Part shown: one piece after another, positions 27,279 to 36,393 of the stretch
Layout: each line of letters opens with the position of its first letter
How positions within the stretch are numbered: position 1 is the first letter of the stretch
Notes under the pieces: generated by a model
The model's database searches: none
Told to the model about the DNA's origin: nothing
What the model saw: the letters and a program-made list of their open reading frames with translations, nothing else
Position numbers and translations under genes: made by a program
From: Acidobacteriota bacterium
Lineage (GTDB): Bacteria > Acidobacteriota > Terriglobia > Acidiferrales > UBA7541
Assembly: GCA_003223245.1 (NCBI GenBank)
Contig: QHYI01000144.1
Span: forward strand, 1-64,000
Length of the DNA stretch: 64,000 bases
Reading direction: 5' to 3'

Positions 27279-28562
27279 TTAGCGCAGATCGTGCTTATAA
27301 ACCGCCCCGCCCTTCATCACAAATTTCACTTTTTGCAATTCCGTGATGTCTTTGAGCGGATCGCCGGAAACGGCGACGAGGTCCGCCCATTTTCCCGCCT
27401 CGATGGTTCCCGTTTTGTCGCTCCAGCCAAGCAACTCCGCCGCGGTCGACGTGCCGGTGTGAATCGCCTGCATCGGCGTCATGCCGTATTGCACGTAATA
27501 CTCAAATTCTTTCGCTTGATTCACTTTTTTCCAGTCGAACCCGCCGGCATCCGTGCCCAGCGCGATCTTCACGCCTTTTTTTATCGCCTTTCCAAAATTC
27601 TCGCGCTGCAAGTCCGCCATCTTCTGCCAATTTCCTCCGCGCCCTGGTGCCACGTACAAGCCTACCGTCAACGTCGGCACCCAATAGACTTGCTTCCTGA
27701 CCATCTCGTCCATTTCCGCATCGGTTAGGCCGTCGCCGTGTTCGATCGTGTCCACGCCCGCCCGTAACGCCGCGGCAATCCCATCGCTGCCAATGGCGTG
27801 CGCGGCTGCCTTCTTTCCAAGCCGGTGCGCCTCGTTCACGATCTCCTTCGCTTCTTCCTCGGTGAAGTTCACCATGCTGTGCAGCACGCCATCCGCCTCA
27901 AAATGGTAGCGGCGGTCGGAGTAATATTTGATCCAGTCCGCACCGTACATTACTTGTTCGCGCACCGCCTTTCGCACGCCCTCCACGCCGTCGACGTACT
28001 GCACGCCCGTGGGTAGCTTCAGCTCCCACGAATAACCGAGCAGAGGATACATCCCGGTCGGCGTCATTGCCCGCGTTGCCACTTGCATGTGCGGGCCGGG
28101 GACTTCATCATTGTTGATGGCGGTCTTCACGTCCACATCGGCATACATCGCGCCTTCCGTTTCGAGGTCGCGCATCGCCGTGAATCCGTGTGACAACGCA
28201 ATCTGCGCGTTGCGCGCCGCGAGAATCGCGCGATAAGGAATCGATTCCTTTAACAACTGCTCGTCGTATTCCGCCGCGGTCACATCGCCTTGCAGAAGAA
28301 CATGCGTATGCACGTCCATGAATCCCGGCAGCACCGTGGCTTTCGAAAGGTCGATCACCTCCGCACCCGCAGGAGCGTTTCCTCCAGCCGTCACCGAAAC
28401 GATCTTGTCGCCCTCGATCAGAATCAGCGCGTTGTCCACCGGCCTGTCGCTCTTTCCATCGATTAATTTGCCCGCGCGAATGGCGACCCGCTGCGGCGTC
28501 TGTCCCCCCGTAAAAATGGGAATCAGCAGGCCAGCCAAAACTAAAACAAGAAAACGGCGCAT
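27279..28562 (-). CDS. Secreted amidohydrolase (imidazolonepropionase-like/Xaa-Pro dipeptidase type)
   Basis: 427 residues from ATG 28562, with GGAGGG nine bases before; the frame is open 120 bases further upstream. Signal peptide MRRFLVLVLAGLLIPIFTGG. Metal ligands of the amidohydrolase superfamily are visible: HTH in MDVHTHVLLQGD, the carboxylated Lys candidate in ADWIKYYSD, His in KKAAHAIGSDGI, His in DTIEHGDGL and Asp in IALGTDAGGFDWKK. The periplasmic location and CP 'METKLIDGK'-like start (IRAGKLIDGKSDRPVDNALI) match prolidase-like members that cleave Xaa-Pro dipeptides or related amides. Substrate not determinable. Confidence 0.87.
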   Translation of the reverse strand: MRRFLVLVLAGLLIPIFTGGQTPQRVAIRAGKLIDGKSDRPVDNALILIEGDKIVSVTAGGNAPAGAEVIDLSKATVLPGFMDVHTHVLLQGDVTAAEYDEQLLKESIPYRAILAARNAQIALSHGFTAMRDLETEGAMYADVDVKTAINNDEVPGPHMQVATRAMTPTGMYPLLGYSWELKLPTGVQYVDGVEGVRKAVREQVMYGADWIKYYSDRRYHFEADGVLHSMVNFTEEEAKEIVNEAHRLGKKAAAHAIGSDGIAAALRAGVDTIEHGDGLTDAEMDEMVRKQVYWVPTLTVGLYVAPGRGGNWQKMADLQRENFGKAIKKGVKIALGTDAGGFDWKKVNQAKEFEYYVQYGMTPMQAIHTGTSTAAELLGWSDKTGTIEAGKWADLVAVSGDPLKDITELQKVKFVMKGGAVYKHDLR

Positions 28563-28802
28563 GGGGATTCCCTCCTTCCGACGCGCAAGCCTATCAAAGA
28601 CCCGCCGTTTCGTCGCGCCAAAATCGTCTTGGCCGCCTGGCGACCTGGGCCGTTCAGATCGAACATGGGAAGGATTCGACAACGAGGCACAGTTCCGCTA
28701 CCATTAGGGGACTCAGGATCCGGGGAGCGGCGGAGCTCCCCCGGTGAAAGGGTGTCGTTCCAAATACCTGGGAAACCCAGTGCGCATTTCCAGGGAGCAG
28801 AC

Positions 28803-29627
28803 GTGAGCCAATCTTCTGTTGCGACAACCCCGGATAACGTTGCGAAAGAAGAGTCGCGCCGCAGCACGCGCATCGATCGCTCCGTTCCGCTGATTGTCCT
28901 GGGTCAAAACCGCATCGGTGAGCCCATTGTCGAAAGAACCGTCTCGACGAGCGTAAACCTACACGGCTGCCGCTATCCTTCCCGCCACGATTACGGTGTG
29001 GGGACCTGGGTCACGCTGCAAGTCGTGGGTTTGAACGTAGAGCCCAAGCCGCCAGCGATTCGCGCCAGAGTACGGTCCATACACCCGTCGCAAAGCACGC
29101 GCGAATTGCAACAAGTGGGCGTGGAACTCGAGAGTCCTTCTAACGTTTGGGGCATTATTTCTCCGCCGCCAGACTGGCTGAGCTTTGCCGAAACTAACGG
29201 CTCGATGCCTCAGTTCACCGTCACAGAGACAATAGAGACAATACTCGAACCGCTACCGTCCCCCTTTGAAACCGAAACGGCGGAAATAGAAGAGCAGCAA
29301 GAATCACCCGCATCGCTCGAGCAGAAGCTAGCCGAGGTCGCCACTTTTCCCTCTCCCTCGCCAGCCGCCCCGAGGCCGCCAGCCTCCGCGCATGAGGCTC
29401 CCGAACCTGAGCGCGTCGTTCTTTCGCCGGACAACCTACTCAACGCGCTCCAGGAAAAGTTGCAGCTAGCCGCTGAGAAAGCCGTGCAAGCGGCTGCCGC
29501 AGAACAAGTGGAGGAAGCCGTGCGCAATGCCGTCACGGCTATCGACGACGCATTCGCGAAGTTCAGCAGCTTCTGCGTCCGCAGGGGGAGGCCAGGCTTG
29601 CCACCAAGGACGAAGTCGCCGCCGTGA
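28803..29627 (+). CDS. PilZ-domain protein, N-terminal part of a probable frameshifted PilZ/coiled-coil gene
   Basis: 274 residues from the GTG at 28803, with GGAG seven bases upstream. PilZ domain at about 15-130: RRSTRIDRSVPLIVLGQNRI, STSVNLHGCRY and VGVELESPSNVWGI. The c-di-GMP box RxxxR is present as RRSTR, but the usual (D/N)xSxxG is degenerate (NLHGCRYP). A proline- and glutamate-rich linker follows, then a helical segment from LLNALQEKLQLAAEKAVQAA. The last 20 residues are unrelated to this helix. The helix continues naturally in the neighbouring frame from 29561 (VQQLLRPQGEARLATKDEVA), which runs into the next entry. One base is missing around 29559. Confidence 0.7.
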   Translation: MSQSSVATTPDNVAKEESRRSTRIDRSVPLIVLGQNRIGEPIVERTVSTSVNLHGCRYPSRHDYGVGTWVTLQVVGLNVEPKPPAIRARVRSIHPSQSTRELQQVGVELESPSNVWGIISPPPDWLSFAETNGSMPQFTVTETIETILEPLPSPFETETAEIEEQQESPASLEQKLAEVATFPSPSPAAPRPPASAHEAPEPERVVLSPDNLLNALQEKLQLAAEKAVQAAAAEQVEEAVRNAVTAIDDAFAKFSSFCVRRGRPGLPPRTKSPP

Positions 29628-30364
29628 CGGCGTCCGTGATCACAGCGCATTGGAAAGCAGAAATGGAGAAATACCGCGCCAACGTCGAACAGTTGACGCA
29701 AAAGCTTGCCCGGCAAGCCACAGAACTAAAGCGCGAGCTCGACCGCTGCCAGAAATTTCTGGAAAAAATGAACAACGAGCTGGAACCCCGGGCTGAGGCG
29801 CGGCTGAATGAAGCGGTTGCACGCGTATCTGCGGATTTCGACGGGGCGGCTGCCAGAATCATGGAGCGTCGCTTCGAACGACTGCTGAAGAGCAGCCAGG
29901 CGATGATTCAAGAAGGGCTGCTGAAACTGGATGCGCGTTCGTCGGAAGCGCAAGCGCTGGTGCAGAGCTCCGTCAACTCCACTCTTGCCGCGCTCCAGCG
30001 CCAGGCCGAATCGCAGATGAATGCCATGCTCGCGGAGACAAAAGACCGCGCGGCTTCCGCACTTTCCTCACTGGATGCTGAAAACCGCGCGGCTTGCGAG
30101 GAGCGCCGCCGGGCTCTCGAAGCCGAAGTGGCCCGCGCCGCCGAGCGCTCTACGGTGCAATTGCGGAAGGGCATGAAAGCCTTTCTCTACTCCTGCCTGG
30201 TTGCCGCCGTTAGCGCCGTGGACGAGCACTCGAAATCCACTCTCGAAAACCTCACCAAAGACAACGGGAAATCGTTAGAGGACGCTAGCGAAGCAGGCGG
30301 CTCCGCCGATCCCGACGGTCCAGAGATTCTCCCAGCGCCAGATACCGACCCTTTCACCCATTAA
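29561..30364 (+). CDS. Coiled-coil C-terminal part of the PilZ protein
   Basis: The frame starting at VQQLLRPQGEARLATKDEVA continues uninterrupted to the stop at 30362-30364 and is almost entirely alpha-helical with heptad-like spacing: EKYRANVEQLTQKLARQATE, RELDRCQKFLEKMNNEL and many Ala, Glu, Gln and Arg. A GTG at 29624 overlaps the upstream stop in a GTGA arrangement, so coupled translation of a separate 246-residue protein is the alternative. Continuity of the helix across 29561-29624 favours one PilZ/coiled-coil protein of about 520 residues that has lost one base. Function unknown; possibly a c-di-GMP-responsive scaffold. Confidence 0.65.
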   Translation, partial: VQQLLRPQGEARLATKDEVAAVTASVITAHWKAEMEKYRANVEQLTQKLARQATELKRELDRCQKFLEKMNNELEPRAEARLNEAVARVSADFDGAAARIMERRFERLLKSSQAMIQEGLLKLDARSSEAQALVQSSVNSTLAALQRQAESQMNAMLAETKDRAASALSSLDAENRAACEERRRALEAEVARAAERSTVQLRKGMKAFLYSCLVAAVSAVDEHSKSTLENLTKDNGKSLEDASEAGGSADPDGPEILPAPDTDPFTH

Positions 30365-30454
30365 CCCAGCCGGAAAAGTTGGTGCTCGGTAAAGCGTCCC
30401 ATCGGTGACGAACTCCGGGGAAAGTGACCAGCAGACTAAGCCACACCATTTCGC

Positions 30455-31009
30455 TCACTTGCCGGAACGCTGGCCCGCAGACGGATTCATCTCCGAGAGG
30501 TGGTGGACGCCGGACCGCCGCATTGCGAACACAATCGCCCAGCCGATGGCTCCCGCCGCAATGGCCCAGATCAAAACCGCGAGCAGCGTCTCCACAATCG
30601 TAAATTGTTCCGGCCGGATTGGACCGACCGGGGGATTCGCATGAGGTACGGAGGCTGATATTGCCTTGGCCTTTTCAATGGTCCACATCACCGCAGCCAG
30701 AATGGCCACCATGAGTCCCACCGTAGCTTTCGGAAACCGGAATTCAGAGCGCATCGCGAACCTCCCTCCTGAGTACATGGATGAAAACCTGCCGTTGCCA
30801 TGCAAACCGGTGATACCGCGTAAATGTTCATGCAGGGCGCCAAACACCAACCCGCCGGCCTCGTGCGCTCCGAACCACACTCGGGCCAGCACATTGCCTT
30901 TGCGGTTCTCCCCGGCCACTTGCGAGAGAACTTCCAGCATCTCCTCGCCATATTCGTAACGATAGGCGGCGGGATACAAGTGCAGGAGGAACCGGTAGAG
31001 CGCCAGCAT
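30455..31009 (-). CDS. Small membrane protein paired with PadR regulator
   Basis: 184 residues from ATG 31009, two bases after the PadR stop codon. The N-terminus LYRFLLHLYPAAYRYEYGEE with MLEVLSQ is the short motif seen at the start of acidobacterial permease-prefix-like proteins that follow PadR genes. There are two membrane helices: ATVGLMVAILAAVMWTIEKA and ETLLAVLIWAIAAGAIGWAI. It is probably an inner-membrane protein regulated by the PadR protein in the same transcript. Function unknown. Confidence 0.7.
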   Translation of the reverse strand: MLALYRFLLHLYPAAYRYEYGEEMLEVLSQVAGENRKGNVLARVWFGAHEAGGLVFGALHEHLRGITGLHGNGRFSSMYSGGRFAMRSEFRFPKATVGLMVAILAAVMWTIEKAKAISASVPHANPPVGPIRPEQFTIVETLLAVLIWAIAAGAIGWAIVFAMRRSGVHHLSEMNPSAGQRSGK

Positions 31010-31011
31010 GG

Positions 31012-31326
31012 CTAGGTTTCCTTCCGCGCCGCGCGCAGCGCGGCCACCCGCGTGAGATGCTTCATACGGGTCACTTCCCTTTGCAAGTTCCGCCGCCCCG
31101 CCGCCGTAAGCCGGTAAGCTTGTTTGCCCCGCGAATGGTCTTGTTCCTTGAACCGCTCGATCCACTTTTCTTCGAGCAGGCGGGCGAGCGCGCCGTACAA
31201 GGTGCCCGTGCTCAGCCGCACGCGCCCCTCGCTCATTCTCTCCGTGTCCTGCAGGATCGCGTAACCGTGGCGCGGTTGTTCGGCAAGGCTAAGCAGAATC
31301 AGCAGGACCGGCTCGCTTACCTCCAT
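31012..31326 (-). CDS. PadR-family transcriptional regulator
   Basis: 104 residues from ATG 31326, preceded by GGAGG; the open frame extends 174 bases upstream, but the PadR homology begins at MEVSEPVLLILLSLAEQPRH. Winged-helix signature: GYAILQDTERMSEGRVRLST, GTLYGALARLLEEKWIE and YRLTAAGRRNLQREVTRMKH. It lacks the longer C-terminal dimerisation domain (subfamily 1 type). It probably represses its own operon, including the membrane protein downstream. A 12-bp palindrome lies just upstream of the ribosome binding site. Confidence 0.9.
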   Translation of the reverse strand: MEVSEPVLLILLSLAEQPRHGYAILQDTERMSEGRVRLSTGTLYGALARLLEEKWIERFKEQDHSRGKQAYRLTAAGRRNLQREVTRMKHLTRVAALRAARKET

Positions 31327-31336
31327 ATGTCCTCCA

Positions 31337-31348
31337 ACGACATGTCGT
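31337..31348. promoter_or_regulatory. Perfect palindrome ACGACATGTCGT, candidate PadR operator
   Basis: A 12-bp perfect inverted repeat directly upstream of the PadR ribosome binding site, overlapping where transcription of the operon should pass. PadR operators commonly contain ATGT/ACAT half-sites, and the core ACATGT fits that. Autoregulation is inferred. Confidence 0.5.
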
Positions 31349-31529
31349 CTAACGGCATAATATTCTACGACTTTTTGACACCAGTCAAGGCCATAATGTT
31401 CCAGCGCAACAGCGGCCGCCTCCCCCGCAGGGGTTCCTGCCAACAGGGGTTCCTGCCGACGATTGACAGCCTTGGCCGCCGTAGCTACCCTTCTCGACAC
31501 ATTGCTGCCTTTCGGCGAGGCTATTCCTG

Positions 31530-32426
31530 CGAGCCGGCGGCGGCGCCACCTGGGTCACTGGCGCGTACGATCCGGAATTAAAGCTCGTCTATTGGGGTAT
31601 CGGCAATCCCGGTCCTGATTGGAATGGCGACATTCGCCCCGGCGACAATCTCTACACCTGCTCGTTCGTTGCTCTCGATGCGAACACCGGCAAGCTGCGC
31701 TGGTATTTCCAATTTTCGCCGCATGACACTCACGATTGGGACGCCGCACATGTGCCCAGGCTTTTCGACGCGCAAGTCGGCGGCGCAAAACGCAAGCTCA
31801 TCGCCATCGCCAACCGCAACGCGTTTTATTACCTCCTCGATCGCACCACCGGAGAATTCATCGTCGGCCAGCCCTATGCGAAGCAAACCTGGGCTTCAGG
31901 CCTTGACGCCAAGGGCCGGCCGATTCCTCTTCCTAACAACGAACCTTCCGAGGAAGGGAATCTCATCTGGCCCAATTTGAATGGCGCGACGGTGTGGTTC
32001 AGTCCTTCCTACGATCCGCAAACCGGATTCGTGTACGTGGCCACGCGCGAAATCGGCGCGCGCTACTTCAAGCGCGACACGCCCTACAAAGTCGGCACGT
32101 TCTTCGCGGGCGGCGGCGAAAACGAGCTTCCCCCGGATGACGCCTGGGGCGCCATCAAAGCGCTCGAAGCTGAGTCGGGCGAGTTGCGCTGGGAGTTCAA
32201 GCTGCACTCGCCGCCATGGGCCGGCGTGCTTTCGACAGCGGGCGGCCTGGTTTTCTCCGGCTCTGATGAAGGCAATTTCTACGCGCTCGATGCGCGCACG
32301 GGAAAACCGCTTTGGGATTTTCAGACCGGCGGCGCGATTGTTGCCAATCCGGTTTCCTTCACCATCGACGGTCACCAATCGATCGCCATCGCCGCCGACC
32401 GCGTCTTCTACGTTTTCGGTCTGTGA
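31530..32426 (+). pseudogene. PQQ-dependent (quinoprotein) dehydrogenase, C-terminal half only
   Basis: Homology starts abruptly at about 31533 (AGGGATWVTGAYDPELKLVY) and runs for about 298 residues to a normal stop. Features of the eight-bladed quinoprotein propeller are plain: WGIGNPGPDWNGD, LDANTGKLRWYFQFSPHDTH, LDRTTGEFIVGQ, LVFSGSDEGNFYALDARTGK and PLWDFQTGGAIVANPVSF. The N-terminal half (signal peptide, first blades, catalytic Glu region) is absent, and nothing in the 200 bases upstream resembles it. The join lies between the PadR promoter and the first preserved blade. No start with a ribosome binding site precedes the homology, so this is most likely a decayed gene rather than a functional short protein. 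Confidence 0.75.
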
Positions 32427-32451
32427 TCCGTTTATTGCCTGTTGCTCGTTT

Positions 32452-33663
32452 TCACGCGAGGCGTTCGAGGATACCGGCGGCGCCCATGCCCCCGCCAATG
32501 CACATGGTCACCATGCCATAGCGCGCGTTGCGCCGCTGCAATTCGCGAATAACCGTGGCCGTGAGTTTCGCCCCGGTGCAGCCGAGCGGATGGCCGAGGG
32601 CGATCGCGCCGCCGTTGGGATTGACCTTTGCGGGGTCCAGACCGGCTTGCTGGATGACGGCGAGCGATTGCGCGGCGAACGCTTCGTTGAGTTCGATGAC
32701 CGCAATGTCGTTCAGCGAAAGCCCCGCAAGTTTCAAAGCCTTGGGAATAGCCGCGACCGGGCCAATGCCGAATTCTTCAGGAAGAACTCCTGCCGTGGCG
32801 TAAGCCAGGAAGCGCGCGAGCGGCTTTGCGCCGAGCGATTTCGCGCGCGTGTCGCTCATCACCACACTGGCCGCCGCTCCGTCACTCATCTGCGAACTGT
32901 TCCCCGCCGTCACCGTGCCCTTAATGTGAAACGCGGGCTTGAGCTTGGCTAGCGCTTCGAGCGAACTATCCGCGCGCGGCCCTTCATCCACGGAAAACGT
33001 GAGTGTTTGCGTCACCGGTTTCAGCGCGGACTTCGCCTTGGAAGACGCGGCATTGCCGTTGGGCAGCGAAGTGATTTTCACTTCCACGGGAATGGTTTCG
33101 TCCTTGAACTTTCCCGCAGCGATGGCCGCGAGCGCCTTCTTGTGCGAATGCAAGGAGAATTCGTCGGCCTGTTCGCGCGTGATGCCGAATTTTCGCGCAA
33201 TGTTTTCCGTGCCCAGCCCCATGCTGATGTACGCGTCGGGATAATGGTCGACGAGCCAGGGATTCGGCGAAACTTTGTTGCCGCCCATCGGCACCAGCGA
33301 CATGGACTCGGTGCCGCCGGCGACGATGACTTGTGCCGCGCCGCCGCGAATGCGCTCCGCCGCGAGCGCAATGGCTTGCAATCCCGACGAGCAGAAGCGG
33401 TTGATGGTCATGGCGGAAGTTTCGACCGGCAGACCGGCGCGAAGCGCGGCGATGCGCGCCACGTTCATGCCCTGTTCGCCTTCGGGCATGGCGCAGCCAA
33501 GAATGACGTCGTCAATTTCCTTGGCTTCGAGCCCGGGCACGCGCGCAAGCGCTTCCTTGATGGCCAGCGCGGCAAGATCGTCAGGGCGCGTGGCGCGCAG
33601 CGAACCTTTGAAGGCTCGGCCCACCGGAGTGCGGAGGGAAGAAACAATCACGGCTTCAAACAT
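32452..33663 (-). CDS. Acetyl-CoA C-acyltransferase (thiolase)
   Basis: 403 residues, full length. Catalytic Cys in [18 protein letters not shown], substrate loop [20 protein letters not shown], His in [12 protein letters not shown] and second Cys in [18 protein letters not shown]. It cleaves 3-ketoacyl-CoA in beta-oxidation or condenses acyl-CoAs, in the cytoplasm as a homotetramer or with a FadB-like partner. No fadB/fadJ gene is adjacent. FadA-type is favoured over acetoacetyl-CoA thiolase by the GGNKVSPNP loop, but this is not certain. Confidence 0.92.
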   Translation of the reverse strand: MFEAVIVSSLRTPVGRAFKGSLRATRPDDLAALAIKEALARVPGLEAKEIDDVILGCAMPEGEQGMNVARIAALRAGLPVETSAMTINRFCSSGLQAIALAAERIRGGAAQVIVAGGTESMSLVPMGGNKVSPNPWLVDHYPDAYISMGLGTENIARKFGITREQADEFSLHSHKKALAAIAAGKFKDETIPVEVKITSLPNGNAASSKAKSALKPVTQTLTFSVDEGPRADSSLEALAKLKPAFHIKGTVTAGNSSQMSDGAAASVVMSDTRAKSLGAKPLARFLAYATAGVLPEEFGIGPVAAIPKALKLAGLSLNDIAVIELNEAFAAQSLAVIQQAGLDPAKVNPNGGAIALGHPLGCTGAKLTATVIRELQRRNARYGMVTMCIGGGMGAAGILERLA

Positions 33664-33909
33664 GGCGGAACCTCGTAAAGCGAAAATCGCAATGGAAAAT
33701 AGAATGCTTTCGCGTGACAGCTTGCATCAGATTCATTGTTGGGCGCAGGCGAAAAAAATGCAACCGATGATCGCGGTTCGTGATCTGTCGAGAACCAGAA
33801 ATCCCGGCACCATAGACGTGACCCTTCGCGTCTCGGACCAGTCGCGCGGCCCGAGTAGAGCAGGGAGAGTGTGTTTACTGCCTTGGGCTGCAATCGTCGC
33901 GCGAGACCC

Positions 33910-36228
33910 TCAGAAATCAAAGCTGAGGCCAACAGTGGGTGTGACGGGCAGCCCGGGATCGGTCACGACAGTGGGAGGGGCAGGGGGCGGATTCAATATA
34001 GAAGTACCGAAACGCGGATTGTTGTGGTTGGTGGTGTTCAGGATTTCGGTATAAAGGCTGAGTCTTCCTTTGCCTAGCGACCAGGACTTGTCGGCGCGCA
34101 AGTCGAGACGTTCGTACGGCCCGATACGAACCGTTGGAAGGTGGAAGAGGGGCTCTGCGGGAAAGCCCGAACCGTAAAAGGCTTTGGCGCTGAGTCGCAC
34201 GCTTGGAGTGAGGCGATAGCTGCCGAAGATGTTGACGGTGTGGCGTTGGTCTTCCAAAGTGGGCGCATACGACTGGTCGAATCCAATGGGACCGAGAGGA
34301 GGCGGAAAAGGAACCTGGTAGGTTCGGGACTTTGCGAAGGTGAGCGTGTAACCGATCCATCCGGAGAGGCGGTTTTCGCTACGGCGCTGGAGCACAAACT
34401 GCAATCCGCGAGAATAATCTCTCCCAAGAAGAGCTGCAGGTTCAGTAAGGACCGGCGGAGAAGCAAAGCTCGGGACGGAATAGAAATCTGCGCGATTTTC
34501 ATTTTGCCTGTCAAACGCTTCGACGCGGAAACGGGTGCGCTCACCAAGCCTTCGCTCGATGGCAACCAAGAAATGAGAGGAGGAAAGGGGCAGCTCGCCT
34601 AATGCGAGACCGGCTCCGCCGTTCAAGGTGAGGATGGAAACGCTGCCGCGCGTCGGGAGTTGTGCGTAGTGTCCCCAGCCGGCCTCAAGTTGCGTGTTCC
34701 GAGCAACCCGTACCGTCAAGGAGGACTGACCGCTCAAAGGTGCGACGCGCAAAGTGTTGAGCCTGCCCCAGCGGAAGCCACCCTCGAAGCGCAGGCGGTC
34801 CTTCCAGAACTGGACCGATTGCTGAACATACGCATCCTGGCGAAGATCGGAAAACCGGGAGGAGGAAAAGACCGGCGGCTGACCGATAGCGAAGAAATCA
34901 AAGGCGAAAGCCTGACGAGGCCGGCGCAGCGCATAGCCCGCCTGCAGGATGGCTCTGGGATGCCAGCTCCAGGAAAAGTTGGTTCCTGTAGACCACGCGA
35001 AGTCGCGCGACTCGTCGATGCGTTGGGCGGCGGCATTGTCCTCTGCAAAACGCGTAGAGACGTGGGCGCCATACACATCCAGAAGGAGATGAGCGGAAGG
35101 GGTCCAGCGCCAACCCAAGCGGCCGATCGCGAGGTCATTGATGCCCCTGCGGAGTTCGCTAGGCGGCGAAGTTGGAGGCAGGCTCGGGTCATCGATGCTG
35201 AGGCGGCCGCCTGTGACCAGGAAACTGAAAGTTTGCCTAGCGGTGAGATTGTAAGTGAGCTTGACGTCCGCGTCATAAAAACCGTCTTGCGAGAAGGGCG
35301 TGCTCGCCACGGCATTCACCAGGTAGCCGATATAGCTTTTGCGCGCGTCGACAAGCCAGGTGCCTTTGTGGGTCAGGCGGCCTTCGCCGAGGATTTCGCT
35401 GTAGGCCAGGCCCGCGGAACCGTGGAAATGAGGGGCCTCGTCGCTTGCGGTTCTCGTGCGAATAGCCAGGGCAGCGCCGATGCCATCCGCATAGCGAACC
35501 GGATAAGCTACAGGCAGCAAGCGAAGGTCCTCGACGTCGTTTCCAGTAAACAAGCTGAGGCTCGGAGCGTCCGGCGTACCTGCGACGGTGTGGACAAGAT
35601 TGGGCACAAGGACATCATCGACGTACACGCCGACCTGGGAATAAGGAGCGCCCATCACGCTGAATTGAGCGAGCAAATCATTGTTCGCCGAAGGAGAGAC
35701 GCCGGGAAGCGCCTGCAAAGAACGGAAAGGATCGTCGGCCAGGACGGTGGAGGTCTGGCGTAGCTCATTGCTGGTCAAGGTAAGCGCACCCACGGCGGGC
35801 CAGTCTTTTGGTTCAAAGACATCGCCCCTCACCTCGAGGTGATCGGTGATCCGGAGGGTTTCCGGCACAAGGGTAATGCAGAACTCCTTTGTGTCGTCGG
35901 GAGAAGCCAATTGAAAAGGGACTTTCGAGGAACGATAGCCCACGCCGCTGATCTCTAGGACGTAAACTCCTGCGGGAAGCCGGGAAAAATGAAACTTTCC
36001 GTCCGGCCCGGTAACCGTGGTGACGCGCGTTCCTAGAAGGACGACCTGGATCTTGGCCAATGGCTCGCCGCCCTGGGCATTCGTGACCATGCCGCTAACG
36101 TCTCCGGCAAGAACGGCAGTGGCCCCAGCGAGCGAGCTGAAAAGGACAACAAGAACAGCCTTGAGAATGTCAGAAAGCGACGATCGGTTGCGCGGGAAGT
36201 GTCGAGCGAGGACTGGGCTTGATCCCAT
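33910..36228 (-). CDS. TonB-dependent receptor with carboxypeptidase-regulatory-like domain
   Basis: 772 residues from ATG 36228 with GGAGGC before it; the open frame begins 27 bases earlier. The signal-anchor region LKAVLVVLFSSLAGATAVLA is preceded by an unusually long N-region of about 25 residues. The carboxypeptidase-regulatory-like domain is DVSGMVTNAQGGEPLAKIQV and FHFSRLPAGVYVLEISGVGY. The plug has DDPFRSLQALPGVSPSANND and VYVDDVLVPN. The beta-barrel ends PTVGLSFDF with a terminal Phe. Compared with the 1210-residue receptor at 20443, this is a shorter, more FepA/BtuB-like type. Substrate unknown. Confidence 0.9.
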   Translation of the reverse strand: MGSSPVLARHFPRNRSSLSDILKAVLVVLFSSLAGATAVLAGDVSGMVTNAQGGEPLAKIQVVLLGTRVTTVTGPDGKFHFSRLPAGVYVLEISGVGYRSSKVPFQLASPDDTKEFCITLVPETLRITDHLEVRGDVFEPKDWPAVGALTLTSNELRQTSTVLADDPFRSLQALPGVSPSANNDLLAQFSVMGAPYSQVGVYVDDVLVPNLVHTVAGTPDAPSLSLFTGNDVEDLRLLPVAYPVRYADGIGAALAIRTRTASDEAPHFHGSAGLAYSEILGEGRLTHKGTWLVDARKSYIGYLVNAVASTPFSQDGFYDADVKLTYNLTARQTFSFLVTGGRLSIDDPSLPPTSPPSELRRGINDLAIGRLGWRWTPSAHLLLDVYGAHVSTRFAEDNAAAQRIDESRDFAWSTGTNFSWSWHPRAILQAGYALRRPRQAFAFDFFAIGQPPVFSSSRFSDLRQDAYVQQSVQFWKDRLRFEGGFRWGRLNTLRVAPLSGQSSLTVRVARNTQLEAGWGHYAQLPTRGSVSILTLNGGAGLALGELPLSSSHFLVAIERRLGERTRFRVEAFDRQNENRADFYSVPSFASPPVLTEPAALLGRDYSRGLQFVLQRRSENRLSGWIGYTLTFAKSRTYQVPFPPPLGPIGFDQSYAPTLEDQRHTVNIFGSYRLTPSVRLSAKAFYGSGFPAEPLFHLPTVRIGPYERLDLRADKSWSLGKGRLSLYTEILNTTNHNNPRFGTSILNPPPAPPTVVTDPGLPVTPTVGLSFDF

Positions 36229-36393
36229 GAAGCCTCCGCGCAGTGTGGCGACCATTCGAAAGGTACCGCAAGGACCAAACGCGCTCCGGGTTCCTGACTC
36301 ATGGCCCGGCGGGCTGTCAAATAGACGGTGAGATGGCGGAAGGGGTTCCGGGGTTGTTTCACATGCCGAGAGCCGGCAAGGAATGGCTGAGTT

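Noticed and set aside
29555-29630. Programmed -1 ribosomal frameshift between the PilZ and coiled-coil parts
   Set aside because: No slippery heptamer (X-XXY-YYZ) lies at the frame change; a simple indel or translational coupling is more likely.
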